Assembly: GCF_021531695.1 (NCBI RefSeq) | Contig: NZ_JADYUI010000006.1 | Coordinates: forward strand, 1-64,000 | Reading direction: 5' to 3' | DNA from: Roseburia hominis | Lineage (GTDB): Bacteria; Bacillota; Clostridia; Lachnospirales; Lachnospiraceae | DNA: 64,000 nt | Part shown: positions 43,002 to 50,616 of the stretch, piece by piece | Numbering within the stretch: the first letter of the stretch is position 1 | Layout of the letters: each line of letters starts with the position of its first letter | Program-made: the position numbers and the translations under genes | Notes under the pieces: model-generated | Told to the model about the DNA's origin: nothing | Seen by the model: only the letters and a program-made list of their open reading frames with translations | The model's database searches: none

Positions 43002-44411
43002 TTATAAACTTTCTAACAGCTTAGATAAACCTGCAACACTCTGCTCTATTTCTTTTTCCGGAATACTTCCATATCCGATCAAAAGTGTTGGATACTTTGC
43101 CTTGTCCGGTTTTGTAATATAATTTTCCGACAAGCCATAAAGTCTTATCCCATGTAATTTTCCTGTCTGAATCAATTGTTCTTCTTCCATCTCTGTTTCG
43201 ATTTCAACCAGAAAATGCAAGCCGGCATTATCTCCATAAATTTTATGAACCCATGGTTGCTTTTTTAATTCCGCACTCATAAGATCATGCTTTGTTTTAT
43301 AGATTCCCCTCATGCGGTTCAAATGACGCTCAAAATAACCATCCCGCATAAAACATGCCAAAATTTCCTGTTGGATTTTTGATACGGTAGAGGCATAAAA
43401 TCCACAATTTTCCTGATATTTATTTAATAACTGTTTTGGAAGAACCATATAGCTGATACGAAGCGCCGGAGCAATACTTTTGGAAAACGTTCCAAGATAA
43501 ATCACACTGCCATTCTTATCTTTTCCCTGTAAAGACGGAATCGGCTTGCCCTTATAACGGAATTCACTGTCATGATCATCTTCTATAATATAACGGTTCT
43601 CTTTTTCAGACGCCCACGAAAGCAACTCCATACGCCGTTTTAATGGCATGACCACTCCTAACGGATACTGATGGGAAGGCATCGTATAAACGATATCCGG
43701 ATCATAATTACGAATTTCTGCTAAAGAAATCCCACTCTTATCCATAGAAGCACCAAATACTTCATAATGCATATTACGAAAAATACGATAAGGCTGCAAA
43801 TACGTTGGATTTTCCATCACCACCCTTTTCCTATTTCCTAAAATCTGTACTAAAAGCAAAAGAAGGTATTCATTTCCCGCACCAATAATAATTTGTTCCG
43901 GTTCACAGTTCACTCCTCTTGCCTGATGCAGATACCGGCTCACTTCATAACGAAGTGCCAATTCTCCGGATGGATTCCCCGCCTGAAATAATTTTTTTTC
44001 TTCTGATAAAACATTTTTGTTGATCTTTTTCCATGCACTATAGGGAAAATAACCGAGATCTACCATGTATGGAGAAAAATCATAACGGTATTCCTGCCTC
44101 TTTTTCCTCTTTTTCTCTTCTGCCGGTTTAAGCTCCCCACGAATTTCCGCTTTATAAATATCCACAATATCACAGACATAATATCCACTGCACGGTCTCG
44201 CTTCAACATATCCTTCTGACACAAGCTGTTCATATGCCAATTCAACTGTACTGCGGCTCACTGCAAGATTTTTAGCCAATAAACGAGTAGACGGTAATTT
44301 TTCGTTTTTGAAAATCTTACCGTCTGCTATCTCATTTCTTATGTATTCATAAATCTGTTCATAGAGTGCTTTCTTACTCTCCGGCTGCAAATTCACCATT
44401 ATTTCTATCAT
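43002..44411 (-). CDS. MocR-type GntR/aminotransferase transcriptional regulator
   Basis: 469 aa. An N-terminal GntR winged helix (about 8-75: YEQIYEYIRNEIADGKI, then LPSTRLLAKNLAVSRSTVEL) is joined to a class-I aminotransferase-like domain (about 110-465) with the PLP lysine in LGTFSKSIAPALRISY. Such regulators use bound PLP or a PLP-amino-acid adduct as effector (PdxR, GabR). No pdxST or gab genes are adjacent, so the target is unknown. The usual self-regulation cannot be tested here. Confidence 0.9.
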   Translation of the reverse strand: MIEIMVNLQPESKKALYEQIYEYIRNEIADGKIFKNEKLPSTRLLAKNLAVSRSTVELAYEQLVSEGYVEARPCSGYYVCDIVDIYKAEIRGELKPAEEKKRKKRQEYRYDFSPYMVDLGYFPYSAWKKINKNVLSEEKKLFQAGNPSGELALRYEVSRYLHQARGVNCEPEQIIIGAGNEYLLLLLVQILGNRKRVVMENPTYLQPYRIFRNMHYEVFGASMDKSGISLAEIRNYDPDIVYTMPSHQYPLGVVMPLKRRMELLSWASEKENRYIIEDDHDSEFRYKGKPIPSLQGKDKNGSVIYLGTFSKSIAPALRISYMVLPKQLLNKYQENCGFYASTVSKIQQEILACFMRDGYFERHLNRMRGIYKTKHDLMSAELKKQPWVHKIYGDNAGLHFLVEIETEMEEEQLIQTGKLHGIRLYGLSENYITKPDKAKYPTLLIGYGSIPEKEIEQSVAGLSKLLESL

Positions 44412-44447
44412 ATTTGCATCCTGTCTATTTAGCGTCTATCCAAAATT

Positions 44448-45317
44448 TTAATTTCCTTTTTCCTTATGGATTACCGCAACAATCTCCTCTTTCATTGCAA
44501 GTGCTTTATCTTTAATCTTTCTGTTCGCTGAAACAGATGTCAATACATTTGCAATACATTTTGATGCTACATCATACTGTTTAAAATGAGATGCCATGCA
44601 TGCTAACAAATAATCCACTGTGCTCTGATCCATTCCGCACATCGGAAACATCTCTGTCGCAACTGCCTTTAAAAAGCCATCATATGCCTGTTTGTAAAAC
44701 GCTTCTTCTTCTTTTGCACAAGCCTCTTTTTTTGCCTTATTTTCTTCGGTATCATCCGAAAGGCTTTCTTTTTGTGCACGCAATAACCATGAAATCACAA
44801 GGCAATTATATGCTTTTTCACTTGTCTTTGCTTTTTTTGCAATTGCTGTAAACAAAGACAGTTTATGCATAGCAACCGCCGTGTCATAATCATATGGTTT
44901 GATTTCATCTTCCTCTTTCTGCGGTTCCGGTTTAAAATTCGCACAGATCTTTTCCTGGACCAGCTTCACCTGACCTGCCGGAAGATGCTCAAAATAGTTA
45001 TTGAGTGCTGTATAACCACAAAATGGGCATGACGTAATGTTATATTTTAATGTATCAATATATTGATGACGCGGACGAAGATCCATATCCGGTTCCTCAC
45101 GTTTTACACGCCCGTTTTTTACCATTTTACGTTTAAATACTTTGTCACAAACAGCACAACGTACAGCCTTTGGCAAAAGAAATGTTTCTTCTGTTGGAAT
45201 TTCTGCTTCTTTTGTTACACCACCTGCTACGGAACCTTTTTTGCTCTCATCCTCAAATAAATTCATCTCTTCATCTGCTTTTAAGCCAAATTTCTCCAAC
45301 CCTGAAAATAAATTCAT
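44448..45317 (-). CDS. DUF2225 zinc-finger-like protein
   Basis: 289 aa. Residues about 50-105 contain two cysteine pairs, CAVCDKVFKRK and SCPFCGYTALNNYF, a probable zinc-binding treble, followed by an all-helical, TPR-like region (about 125-285) with an acidic, lysine-rich insert. This matches DUF2225 proteins found in Firmicutes; the function is unknown. The start at 45317 follows GGAGGG by eight bases. It lies between glnS and the MocR gene on the same strand, 46 bp after glnS. Confidence 0.82.
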   Translation of the reverse strand: MNLFSGLEKFGLKADEEMNLFEDESKKGSVAGGVTKEAEIPTEETFLLPKAVRCAVCDKVFKRKMVKNGRVKREEPDMDLRPRHQYIDTLKYNITSCPFCGYTALNNYFEHLPAGQVKLVQEKICANFKPEPQKEEDEIKPYDYDTAVAMHKLSLFTAIAKKAKTSEKAYNCLVISWLLRAQKESLSDDTEENKAKKEACAKEEEAFYKQAYDGFLKAVATEMFPMCGMDQSTVDYLLACMASHFKQYDVASKCIANVLTSVSANRKIKDKALAMKEEIVAVIHKEKGN

Positions 45318-45363
45318 GTTTTGTACCCTCCATTCCATTTATCGCAAGTCATTCCCAAATTAC

Positions 45364-47034
45364 CTATTTTGTCTGTGCCGGCAATTTATAAGAACTCTTT
45401 AATGATACAATACGATTAAATACAAGCGCATCTTCCTTAGAATCTTTCGCATCTACGCAAAAATATCCCTGACGCACAAACTGAAAACTATCATACGCTT
45501 TTGCATCCGCAAGTGCCGGTTCTACATAACAATCCTTTAAAATTGTTAGTGAATTCGGATTCAGATTTAAACTTCCATCTTCATTATACACCCCACGTTC
45601 TTCATCGACAATATTTTCATACAGACGAATCTCTGCCTTTTTTGCATATGGTGCAGGAACCCAGTGAATTGTTCCTTTTACTTTTCTTCCATCCGGACTG
45701 TTGCCGCCTTTTGAGGCAGGATCATACGTACAATGAATCTCAACTACTTTACCATTCTCATCTTTGATAAAACTTTCACATTTCACAAAATATGCCTGCA
45801 TTAAGCGTACTTCATTTCCCGGGAACATACGGAAATATTTCTTTGGCGGATCTTCCATAAAATCCTCTCTGTCAATATATAACTCCCGACAGAATGGAAC
45901 TGTATGTGTACCAAGCTCTTCATTTTCCATGTTATTGACAACCGTAAGTTCTTCCATCTGTCCTTCCGGATAATTATCAATAATTACTTTAATCGGATCT
46001 AATACTGCCATCATTCTGGAGCGTTTTAGCTTCAGATCCTCTCTGATACAATACTCAAGCATTGCATAATCTGTAACGGAATTTGCCTTTGAAATTCCAC
46101 AAAGCTCCACAAACTGTTTTAAAGATTCCGGAGTAAATCCCCTGCGTCTTAATGCTGCAATAGAAACAAGACGCGGATCATCCCATCCATCTACAACTCC
46201 ATCTTCTACTAATTTCTTAATATAACGCTTTCCGGTTACGACATTCTTAAGATAAAGCTTTGCAAATTCAATCTGCTTTGGCGGATTCTCAAATTCAAGT
46301 TCTCTTACAACCCAGTCATAGAGCGGTCTGTGATCTTCAAATTCCAGCGTACAGATCGAATGTGTAATGCCTTCTATTGCATCTTCAATTGGATGTGCAA
46401 AATCATACATTGGATAAATACACCATTTATCTCCGGTTCTGTGGTGAGTCATATGAGCCACACGATAAATAACCGGGTCTCGCATATTAATATTCGGAGA
46501 TGCCATATCTATTTTTGCACGAAGTACCTTTTCTCCATCAGCAAACTTTCCATCTTTCATATCCTGAAATAAAGAAAGATTTTCCTCAACACTTCTTGTT
46601 GCATAAGGATCTTCCTTTCCCGGCTCCGTCAGTGTTCCCCTGTATTCTTTTATTTCTTCTGCGGAAAGATCTGAAACATATGCTTTCCCTTTTTTAATTA
46701 ACTTAACCGCACATTCATACATCTCATCAAAATAATCAGAAGCAAAAAACAGGCGATCCTCCCAATCGGCTCCAAGCCACTTAATATCTTCTTTGATTGC
46801 CTCTACGAATTCATTCTTCTCCTTTGTCGGATTCGTGTCATCAAAACGCATATTGAACTTACCGCCATACTCTTTTGCCAATCCATAATTCAAAAGAATT
46901 GATTTTGCATGTCCAATGTGCAGATATCCATTCGGTTCCGGTGGAAATCTGGTATGAACCGTCTTACAATGTCCCTCTTCCAAATCTTTATCAATAATCT
47001 GCTCAATAAAATTTCTAGAGCTTGTTTCTTCCAT
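45364..47034 (-). CDS. glnS: Glutaminyl-tRNA synthetase
   Basis: 556 aa class-Ib synthetase. The HIGH motif is [16 protein letters not shown] (about 31-46), and the catalytic-domain motifs MRFDDTNP and [11 protein letters not shown] are present. The C-terminal two-barrel anticodon domain has [20 protein letters not shown]. The residues aligning with the KMSKS loop (VMSKRKL in Escherichia coli) read [12 protein letters not shown], so Met-Ser is replaced by Thr-Gly. Most Firmicutes charge Gln-tRNA by the GatCAB route, and a direct GlnRS is common in Lachnospiraceae, probably by ancient transfer. No T-box is visible upstream. Confidence 0.94.
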   Translation of the reverse strand: MEETSSRNFIEQIIDKDLEEGHCKTVHTRFPPEPNGYLHIGHAKSILLNYGLAKEYGGKFNMRFDDTNPTKEKNEFVEAIKEDIKWLGADWEDRLFFASDYFDEMYECAVKLIKKGKAYVSDLSAEEIKEYRGTLTEPGKEDPYATRSVEENLSLFQDMKDGKFADGEKVLRAKIDMASPNINMRDPVIYRVAHMTHHRTGDKWCIYPMYDFAHPIEDAIEGITHSICTLEFEDHRPLYDWVVRELEFENPPKQIEFAKLYLKNVVTGKRYIKKLVEDGVVDGWDDPRLVSIAALRRRGFTPESLKQFVELCGISKANSVTDYAMLEYCIREDLKLKRSRMMAVLDPIKVIIDNYPEGQMEELTVVNNMENEELGTHTVPFCRELYIDREDFMEDPPKKYFRMFPGNEVRLMQAYFVKCESFIKDENGKVVEIHCTYDPASKGGNSPDGRKVKGTIHWVPAPYAKKAEIRLYENIVDEERGVYNEDGSLNLNPNSLTILKDCYVEPALADAKAYDSFQFVRQGYFCVDAKDSKEDALVFNRIVSLKSSYKLPAQTK

Positions 47035-47069
47035 GTTGTTTTCCTCCTGACCCTTATATCATAGTATTT

Positions 47070-47098
47070 ATTATAGGAAAATTTTTTTCGAAAATCAA
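47070..47098 (-). promoter_or_regulatory. Promoter of glnS
   Basis: On the minus strand TTGATT (47093-47098), a 17-bp spacer and consensus TATAAT (47070-47075). A separate TTGACA overlaps the amidase stop codon but is spaced wrongly for this -10. Confidence 0.7.
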
Positions 47099-47116
47099 CC
47101 AAAATATGGCTTTTTG

Positions 47117-48118
47117 TCAATTCGCTACTGCAAAATAGGAATCAATTCCATCTGCAATTCCTGTCGCAATCTGATTTTGATAATCTGCCGATGCCATTTT
47201 CTTATCTTCTTCCGGATTTGTCATATACCCCATCTCTACAATGGTAACAGGAACCATACACCAATTAATTCCACTCATGGTATCTGTCTGCCATACATAC
47301 TCTTTTCTACAGCCGGTCGCAGCAACAAGTCCGTCCAAAACACAGGAAGACAACTGCTTACTCCTACTATAATATGCACTATTATATGGATTTGATGCCG
47401 TCTGGCAAATCGTCATTGCACCATTTATACTGCTGTTTTCTGAACCATTCGCATGAATTCGGATAAATGCATCTGCCCCAGCATTATTTGCAATTGCCGC
47501 ACGTTCACTGTTACTGATATCTACATCGTTTGTTGTTCTTACCATCTGAACCATATAGCCTCTTTTCGTAAGCTCTTCCTGTAATTTCAGTGCCACTTCA
47601 AGATTAAGCTCATATTCCGTCAGTCCACTCACCACTCCGCTTGTACCACCGGAAACTTTTGCCTTCACCTCAGACGCTCCTGGACCAATTGGTTCCTTCT
47701 CGCTATTTCCTTTTGCCTGATGTCCCGCATCAATCACAATTAATTTATTTTCTGAATGATTCTGATTTTCTGTATTAACAGACAATTCTGTATCATCCTG
47801 TGATTTTGTATTTTCTAACTCAGAATTTTCCTGTTTCACCGACAGTTCAGTATCATTCTGCAATTCCGTATTACTTTTTAATTCAGAATCTTCCTGCATC
47901 ACAGACAATTCGGTGTCATTCTGCAATTGCGCATTACTTTCTACTTCAGAGTCTTCCTGTATCATCAGCCATTCTGTATTATCTTGTTTTTCTGTAGTTA
48001 AGTCCGTTCCACCAATCTCCTCTACAGTAACTGTTTTTTTGCCACAACAGGTCACTGAAAAGAGAAACAATATTCCTATGAAAACGGCAAAAATTTTCTG
48101 ATACTTTTTAAATTTCAT
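47117..48118 (-). CDS. N-acetylmuramoyl-L-alanine amidase (Amidase_3), membrane or lipid anchored
   Basis: 333 aa. An N-terminal hydrophobic segment (about 8-24) ends in FLFSVTCC, a possible but imperfect lipobox. A repeat-rich acidic linker (about 55-118) precedes the catalytic domain (about 125-332) with the zinc site in [10 protein letters not shown], the second ligand in [11 protein letters not shown], and FIRIHANGS and [12 protein letters not shown] further on. It cleaves the amide between MurNAc and the stem peptide. The start at 48118 has GGGAG five bases upstream. The linker carries a 21-residue tandem repeat. Confidence 0.9.
   Translation of the reverse strand: MKFKKYQKIFAVFIGILFLFSVTCCGKKTVTVEEIGGTDLTTEKQDNTEWLMIQEDSEVESNAQLQNDTELSVMQEDSELKSNTELQNDTELSVKQENSELENTKSQDDTELSVNTENQNHSENKLIVIDAGHQAKGNSEKEPIGPGASEVKAKVSGGTSGVVSGLTEYELNLEVALKLQEELTKRGYMVQMVRTTNDVDISNSERAAIANNAGADAFIRIHANGSENSSINGAMTICQTASNPYNSAYYSRSKQLSSCVLDGLVAATGCRKEYVWQTDTMSGINWCMVPVTIVEMGYMTNPEEDKKMASADYQNQIATGIADGIDSYFAVAN
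47768..47956 (-). repeat. 63-bp tandem repeat in the amidase linker
   Basis: Three in-frame units of 21 codons encode [20 protein letters not shown]-type sequence. Units 1 and 2 are nearly identical; unit 3 is shifted by one codon inside. The repeat keeps frame and composition (acidic, Asn/Gln-rich), as expected of a spacer that can change copy number. Confidence 0.8.
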
Positions 48119-48177
48119 CCCTGCTCCCATTCTTTGCATTTCACCTAATGCATTGACATATCAATACACCAGGTAAA

Positions 48178-48216
48178 GCAGACATTCGCAATCCGCTTCA
48201 CCACTTGCTCACGAAC
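48178..48216 (-). repeat. Short dispersed repeat, copy 3 (overlaps rhomboid-like stop codon)
   Basis: Minus-strand GTTCGTGAGCAAGTGGTGAA, continuing to GCGGATTGCGAATGTCTGC. The TGA stop of the rhomboid-like gene (48209-48211) is inside the repeat. An imperfect hairpin (ATTGATATGTCAAT core) follows, as a stem-loop also follows copy 2. Confidence 0.7.
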
Positions 48217-49120
48217 GGCGAATATGCTCATGTGTAAATAAATGATCCTGACAATATTCATAATTCCCTTCGCATTTGGAGCAGAAACGAAATGTCAGAT
48301 TCGGGTCATCCAACTCTGTCCGTCCACAAATTGCACACTTATGTTTTGAAATCTTTGCCCCACGTCTTGGCTGTGCTGTCTGTGCACGATAGACATGCCT
48401 GCGATGTACTTCCTTGGGTGACATTCGCCTGAAATTTCTGGTTGACAAAAAGAAAATCAGAAAATTTAGAAGTGACAAGAGAATCGTCACAAACAAAATC
48501 GCTGTCACCCACCATGCCATCGTAGTCCCTGCCTGCACAGAAATACTGCGGAATGTCTCAATCAAATTAAATCCGATCATTGCCACATAGACATATGCCA
48601 TCCATTTCATTTTGATTGGAATGATAAAATACAACATAACCTGCATCTGTGGATACATAGTTGCAAATGCAAGAAAAATAGACATATTAATATAATTCGT
48701 ACTGACAAAACTTCCCATCAGACTACTTGCAATAAATGCTGCCTCTCTGCCAAAGAACAGATAAATTACTGCATACATAAGAATGGTTCCGACTACAGTA
48801 AAAAGCATCCCACCGAAAATATATGCATTAAAACGGAATGTTCCCCATGTATTTTCAAGCACTCTTCCAAGCTGGAAATAGAACAGCATCATAATAATCA
48901 AAAATAAGATATTACTATCCGTCGGCTGAAAAATCCATGTAACCAGTCTCCATATCTGTCCGTGTAAAATATAATATGGCTGTAAATTCAAATAACTCAA
49001 AAGCTGTGGACTAACATATTGCAAAACAAATCCGATGCAATATGCGCCAATCAGATATACAATCAAATTTGGTATGGCATATCTGCCAAATTTTCGTTCC
49101 AGTTTATTCAAAAAATTCAT
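48209..49120 (-). CDS. Rhomboid-like membrane protein with C-terminal zinc ribbon
   Basis: 303 aa, six membrane helices (about 18-38, 65-85, 95-120, 135-155, 165-190 and 200-225). The overall helix pattern, WRLVTWIFQP and LENTWGTFRFNAY fit the rhomboid/Der family. The catalytic GxSG serine motif in helix 4 is not present (the region reads ASSLMGSFVSTNYINMSIFL), so it is probably an inactive pseudorhomboid. The C-terminus carries CAICG and CSKCEGNYEYCQDH, a likely zinc ribbon. Derlin-like binding of membrane proteins is a possible role. The start at 49120 follows GGAG by eight bases. Confidence 0.8.
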   Translation of the reverse strand: MNFLNKLERKFGRYAIPNLIVYLIGAYCIGFVLQYVSPQLLSYLNLQPYYILHGQIWRLVTWIFQPTDSNILFLIIMMLFYFQLGRVLENTWGTFRFNAYIFGGMLFTVVGTILMYAVIYLFFGREAAFIASSLMGSFVSTNYINMSIFLAFATMYPQMQVMLYFIIPIKMKWMAYVYVAMIGFNLIETFRSISVQAGTTMAWWVTAILFVTILLSLLNFLIFFLSTRNFRRMSPKEVHRRHVYRAQTAQPRRGAKISKHKCAICGRTELDDPNLTFRFCSKCEGNYEYCQDHLFTHEHIRRS

Positions 49121-49145
49121 CTGCTTCACTCCATTTACTTAAAAA

Positions 49146-49172
49146 GTAGCTGTCAAATTCAAAGACAGCTAC
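49146..49172 (-). terminator. Terminator of the LysM gene
   Basis: GTAGCTGTC and GACAGCTAC form a perfect 9-bp stem with a nine-base loop, followed on the minus strand by TTTTTAA, just before the rhomboid-like gene. Confidence 0.85.
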
Positions 49173-49246
49173 CTTAGAATTTCTTTTTTTATTATATTGG
49201 TGAAGCCTTCTTTTGTCAATGAATCCGGCTTTTCTTCATAAATTCT

Positions 49247-49693
49247 TTATAATTCGCTGTCATCGGTTATTTCATACTCAAGTCTGCTCATCCCGCCAAT
49301 CACTTTTTCTTCTACTGTTTTTTCATTGTTTTCCCCATCATTTCTTTTTTCCACACTCATTCTTCGCATGGAATCATTTTCTAAATTTTCCTTGCTTTGC
49401 TGTCCAAATCCGGTTGAATTCTGTGGCATATTCTGCATCGGCACTGCCGCATTTTCTCTTACCGGTTCTTTTTCCATTCCCTGCTGCATAGGATAAACCG
49501 GGACACAAAGTTCGTCCCCAATCTGCAGATTGTATACATTGACATACGGATTGGCATACATAAGTGCGGACACGCTGACTCCATGCATTTTCCCAATTTT
49601 ATATAAGCTGTCGCCTTCCTTTACCACATGAATAATACCATTACAACGATTTGTAATATACTGGTTACGATAAATATTCATTCCCTGATCCAT
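49247..49693 (-). CDS. LysM-domain protein
   Basis: 148 aa. One LysM motif (about 22-66: VVKEGDSLYKIGKMHGVSVS, then NPYVNVYNLQIGDELCV) binds glycan of peptidoglycan or spore wall. The remaining half is Met/Gln/Asn-rich and disordered. There is no signal peptide, which is common for spore-coat LysM proteins such as SafA-type; a coat or cortex-interface role is inference. The 920-bp region upstream has no gene. Confidence 0.82.
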   Translation of the reverse strand: MDQGMNIYRNQYITNRCNGIIHVVKEGDSLYKIGKMHGVSVSALMYANPYVNVYNLQIGDELCVPVYPMQQGMEKEPVRENAAVPMQNMPQNSTGFGQQSKENLENDSMRRMSVEKRNDGENNEKTVEEKVIGGMSRLEYEITDDSEL

Positions 49694-49809
49694 TATTTTA
49701 CTCCTTTTGCCTTTTCCTTTATCCTATTCATTTTTAAACAGATTCGTTCCATGCCGACTTATAAATTCTGATTTGCAGAATTAGATGAACTAAGATTATG
49801 CACTGCTTC

Positions 49810-50083
49810 TTTTGCTAGAATTTTATTATAAACATCAGAAGAAAATGCCGCCTGTAAAAAAGACCTGGACTGTCTTCCTTGTTTTTCTAAGAGCCCGCCG
49901 GAAAAGCTTCGATTACAGTGCTGCTCCCACAACTCGCCTTGCAGACAGTGGATTTTTGTATGTTCTTGTGCTCACACATGTGTCCGCAGCATGATTGCTT
50001 TCCCGGCTTTCACTCTAAGAAAAACAGCGGAAGACGAAAAGGTCTTTTCCACAGGCGCATTTTCTTCTGCTGTTTTAGCAAAA
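49810..50083. repeat. 274-bp imperfect long palindrome
   Basis: Arms of about 110 nt fold back on each other. TTTTGCTA (49810-49817) meets TAGCAAAA (50076-50083). 49838-49865 pairs with 50041-50067 at 25 positions with one bulge. GTCTTCC, TGTTTTTCT and GCCGG segments then pair further in. Two small open frames here (60 and 74 codons) lack ribosome sites and family likeness. Two adjacent A.C oppositions in the main stem would be G.U pairs if the minus strand were transcribed, weakly suggesting that strand. Confidence 0.6.
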
Positions 50084-50200
50084 TATATGCGCAAAAGAAG
50101 CAGGGATATACGGTTCATTGTGTTTTTCTATGCATGGATTGAAACAAAAAATAATTCTTTTTGATGATGTAAAATAAAACGTACTTTCTTAACGTCGAAC

Positions 50201-50439
50201 TGTCATCTTACACAAAATCATTTCAGTCTTTGTGACTGGTGAAGGACATTAGATTTGGTTAATGTTCTGTCGATACCAAGCAATCCGGCAGCATGGATGC
50301 TGACGGAAGGCTGAACCTGAGCCCGGATGGCGAATTTCAGCCGGTTGCGGTCGACTTTCATAATGATATCAGAACATTTACAAAATCTTATGTCCGTAAC
50401 CTCGGAACAAAGAATGAAATGTTTTTTTGTAAGATGACA
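50201..50439. ncRNA. Structured ~240-nt element, copy B
   Basis: 239 bp, the same architecture as copy A. The terminal stem pairs 50201-50212 with 50428-50439 (12 pairs, continuing after one mismatch). The second stem pairs 50244-50269 with 50370-50395, 23 of 26 positions, with T.T at 50250/50389 and 50260/50379. Two apical hairpins follow: CCG-CAGCA/TGCTG-CGG, and GGCTGA/TCAGCC enclosing GCC/GGC. GGATGGCGAAT and GGTTGCGGTCG are identical to copy A. It lies about 180 bp before the 1424-aa activase gene and upstream of its promoter. Confidence 0.6.
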
Positions 50440-50526
50440 TTCGTAGACGCTGAAAAATACCTGTGTACTATTTTTACAAATCAGAATTTGCAAAAATAAA
50501 CTATTTCTAAAATATTTTTTTCTCCG

Positions 50527-50555
50527 TTGTTTTTTGTATTTTCCTGTCGTATAAT
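50527..50555 (+). promoter_or_regulatory. Promoter of the activase-fusion gene
   Basis: TTGTTT (50527-50532), a 17-bp spacer and consensus TATAAT (50550-50555), about 60 bp before the start codon. Confidence 0.65.
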
Positions 50556-50616
50556 GTAGTTTGTTTGAGTTTGCAAATAATAAGTATATTATAAATATGA
50601 AGTAATAGGTGATATA

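Noticed and set aside
47035-47116. T-box leader before glnS
   Set aside because: The region is only 82 bp, with no TGGNACCGCG core and no terminator; it contains only a normal promoter.
49812-50142. Two short + strand open frames in the gap before the activase gene
   Set aside because: They lie within the arms of the long palindrome, lack ribosome sites and have biased, non-protein-like composition.
50201-50439. Group II intron or known transposon with terminal inverted repeats
   Set aside because: There is no reverse transcriptase or transposase, no intron domain V-like motif that I can recognise, and the end sequences differ between copies while staying paired.
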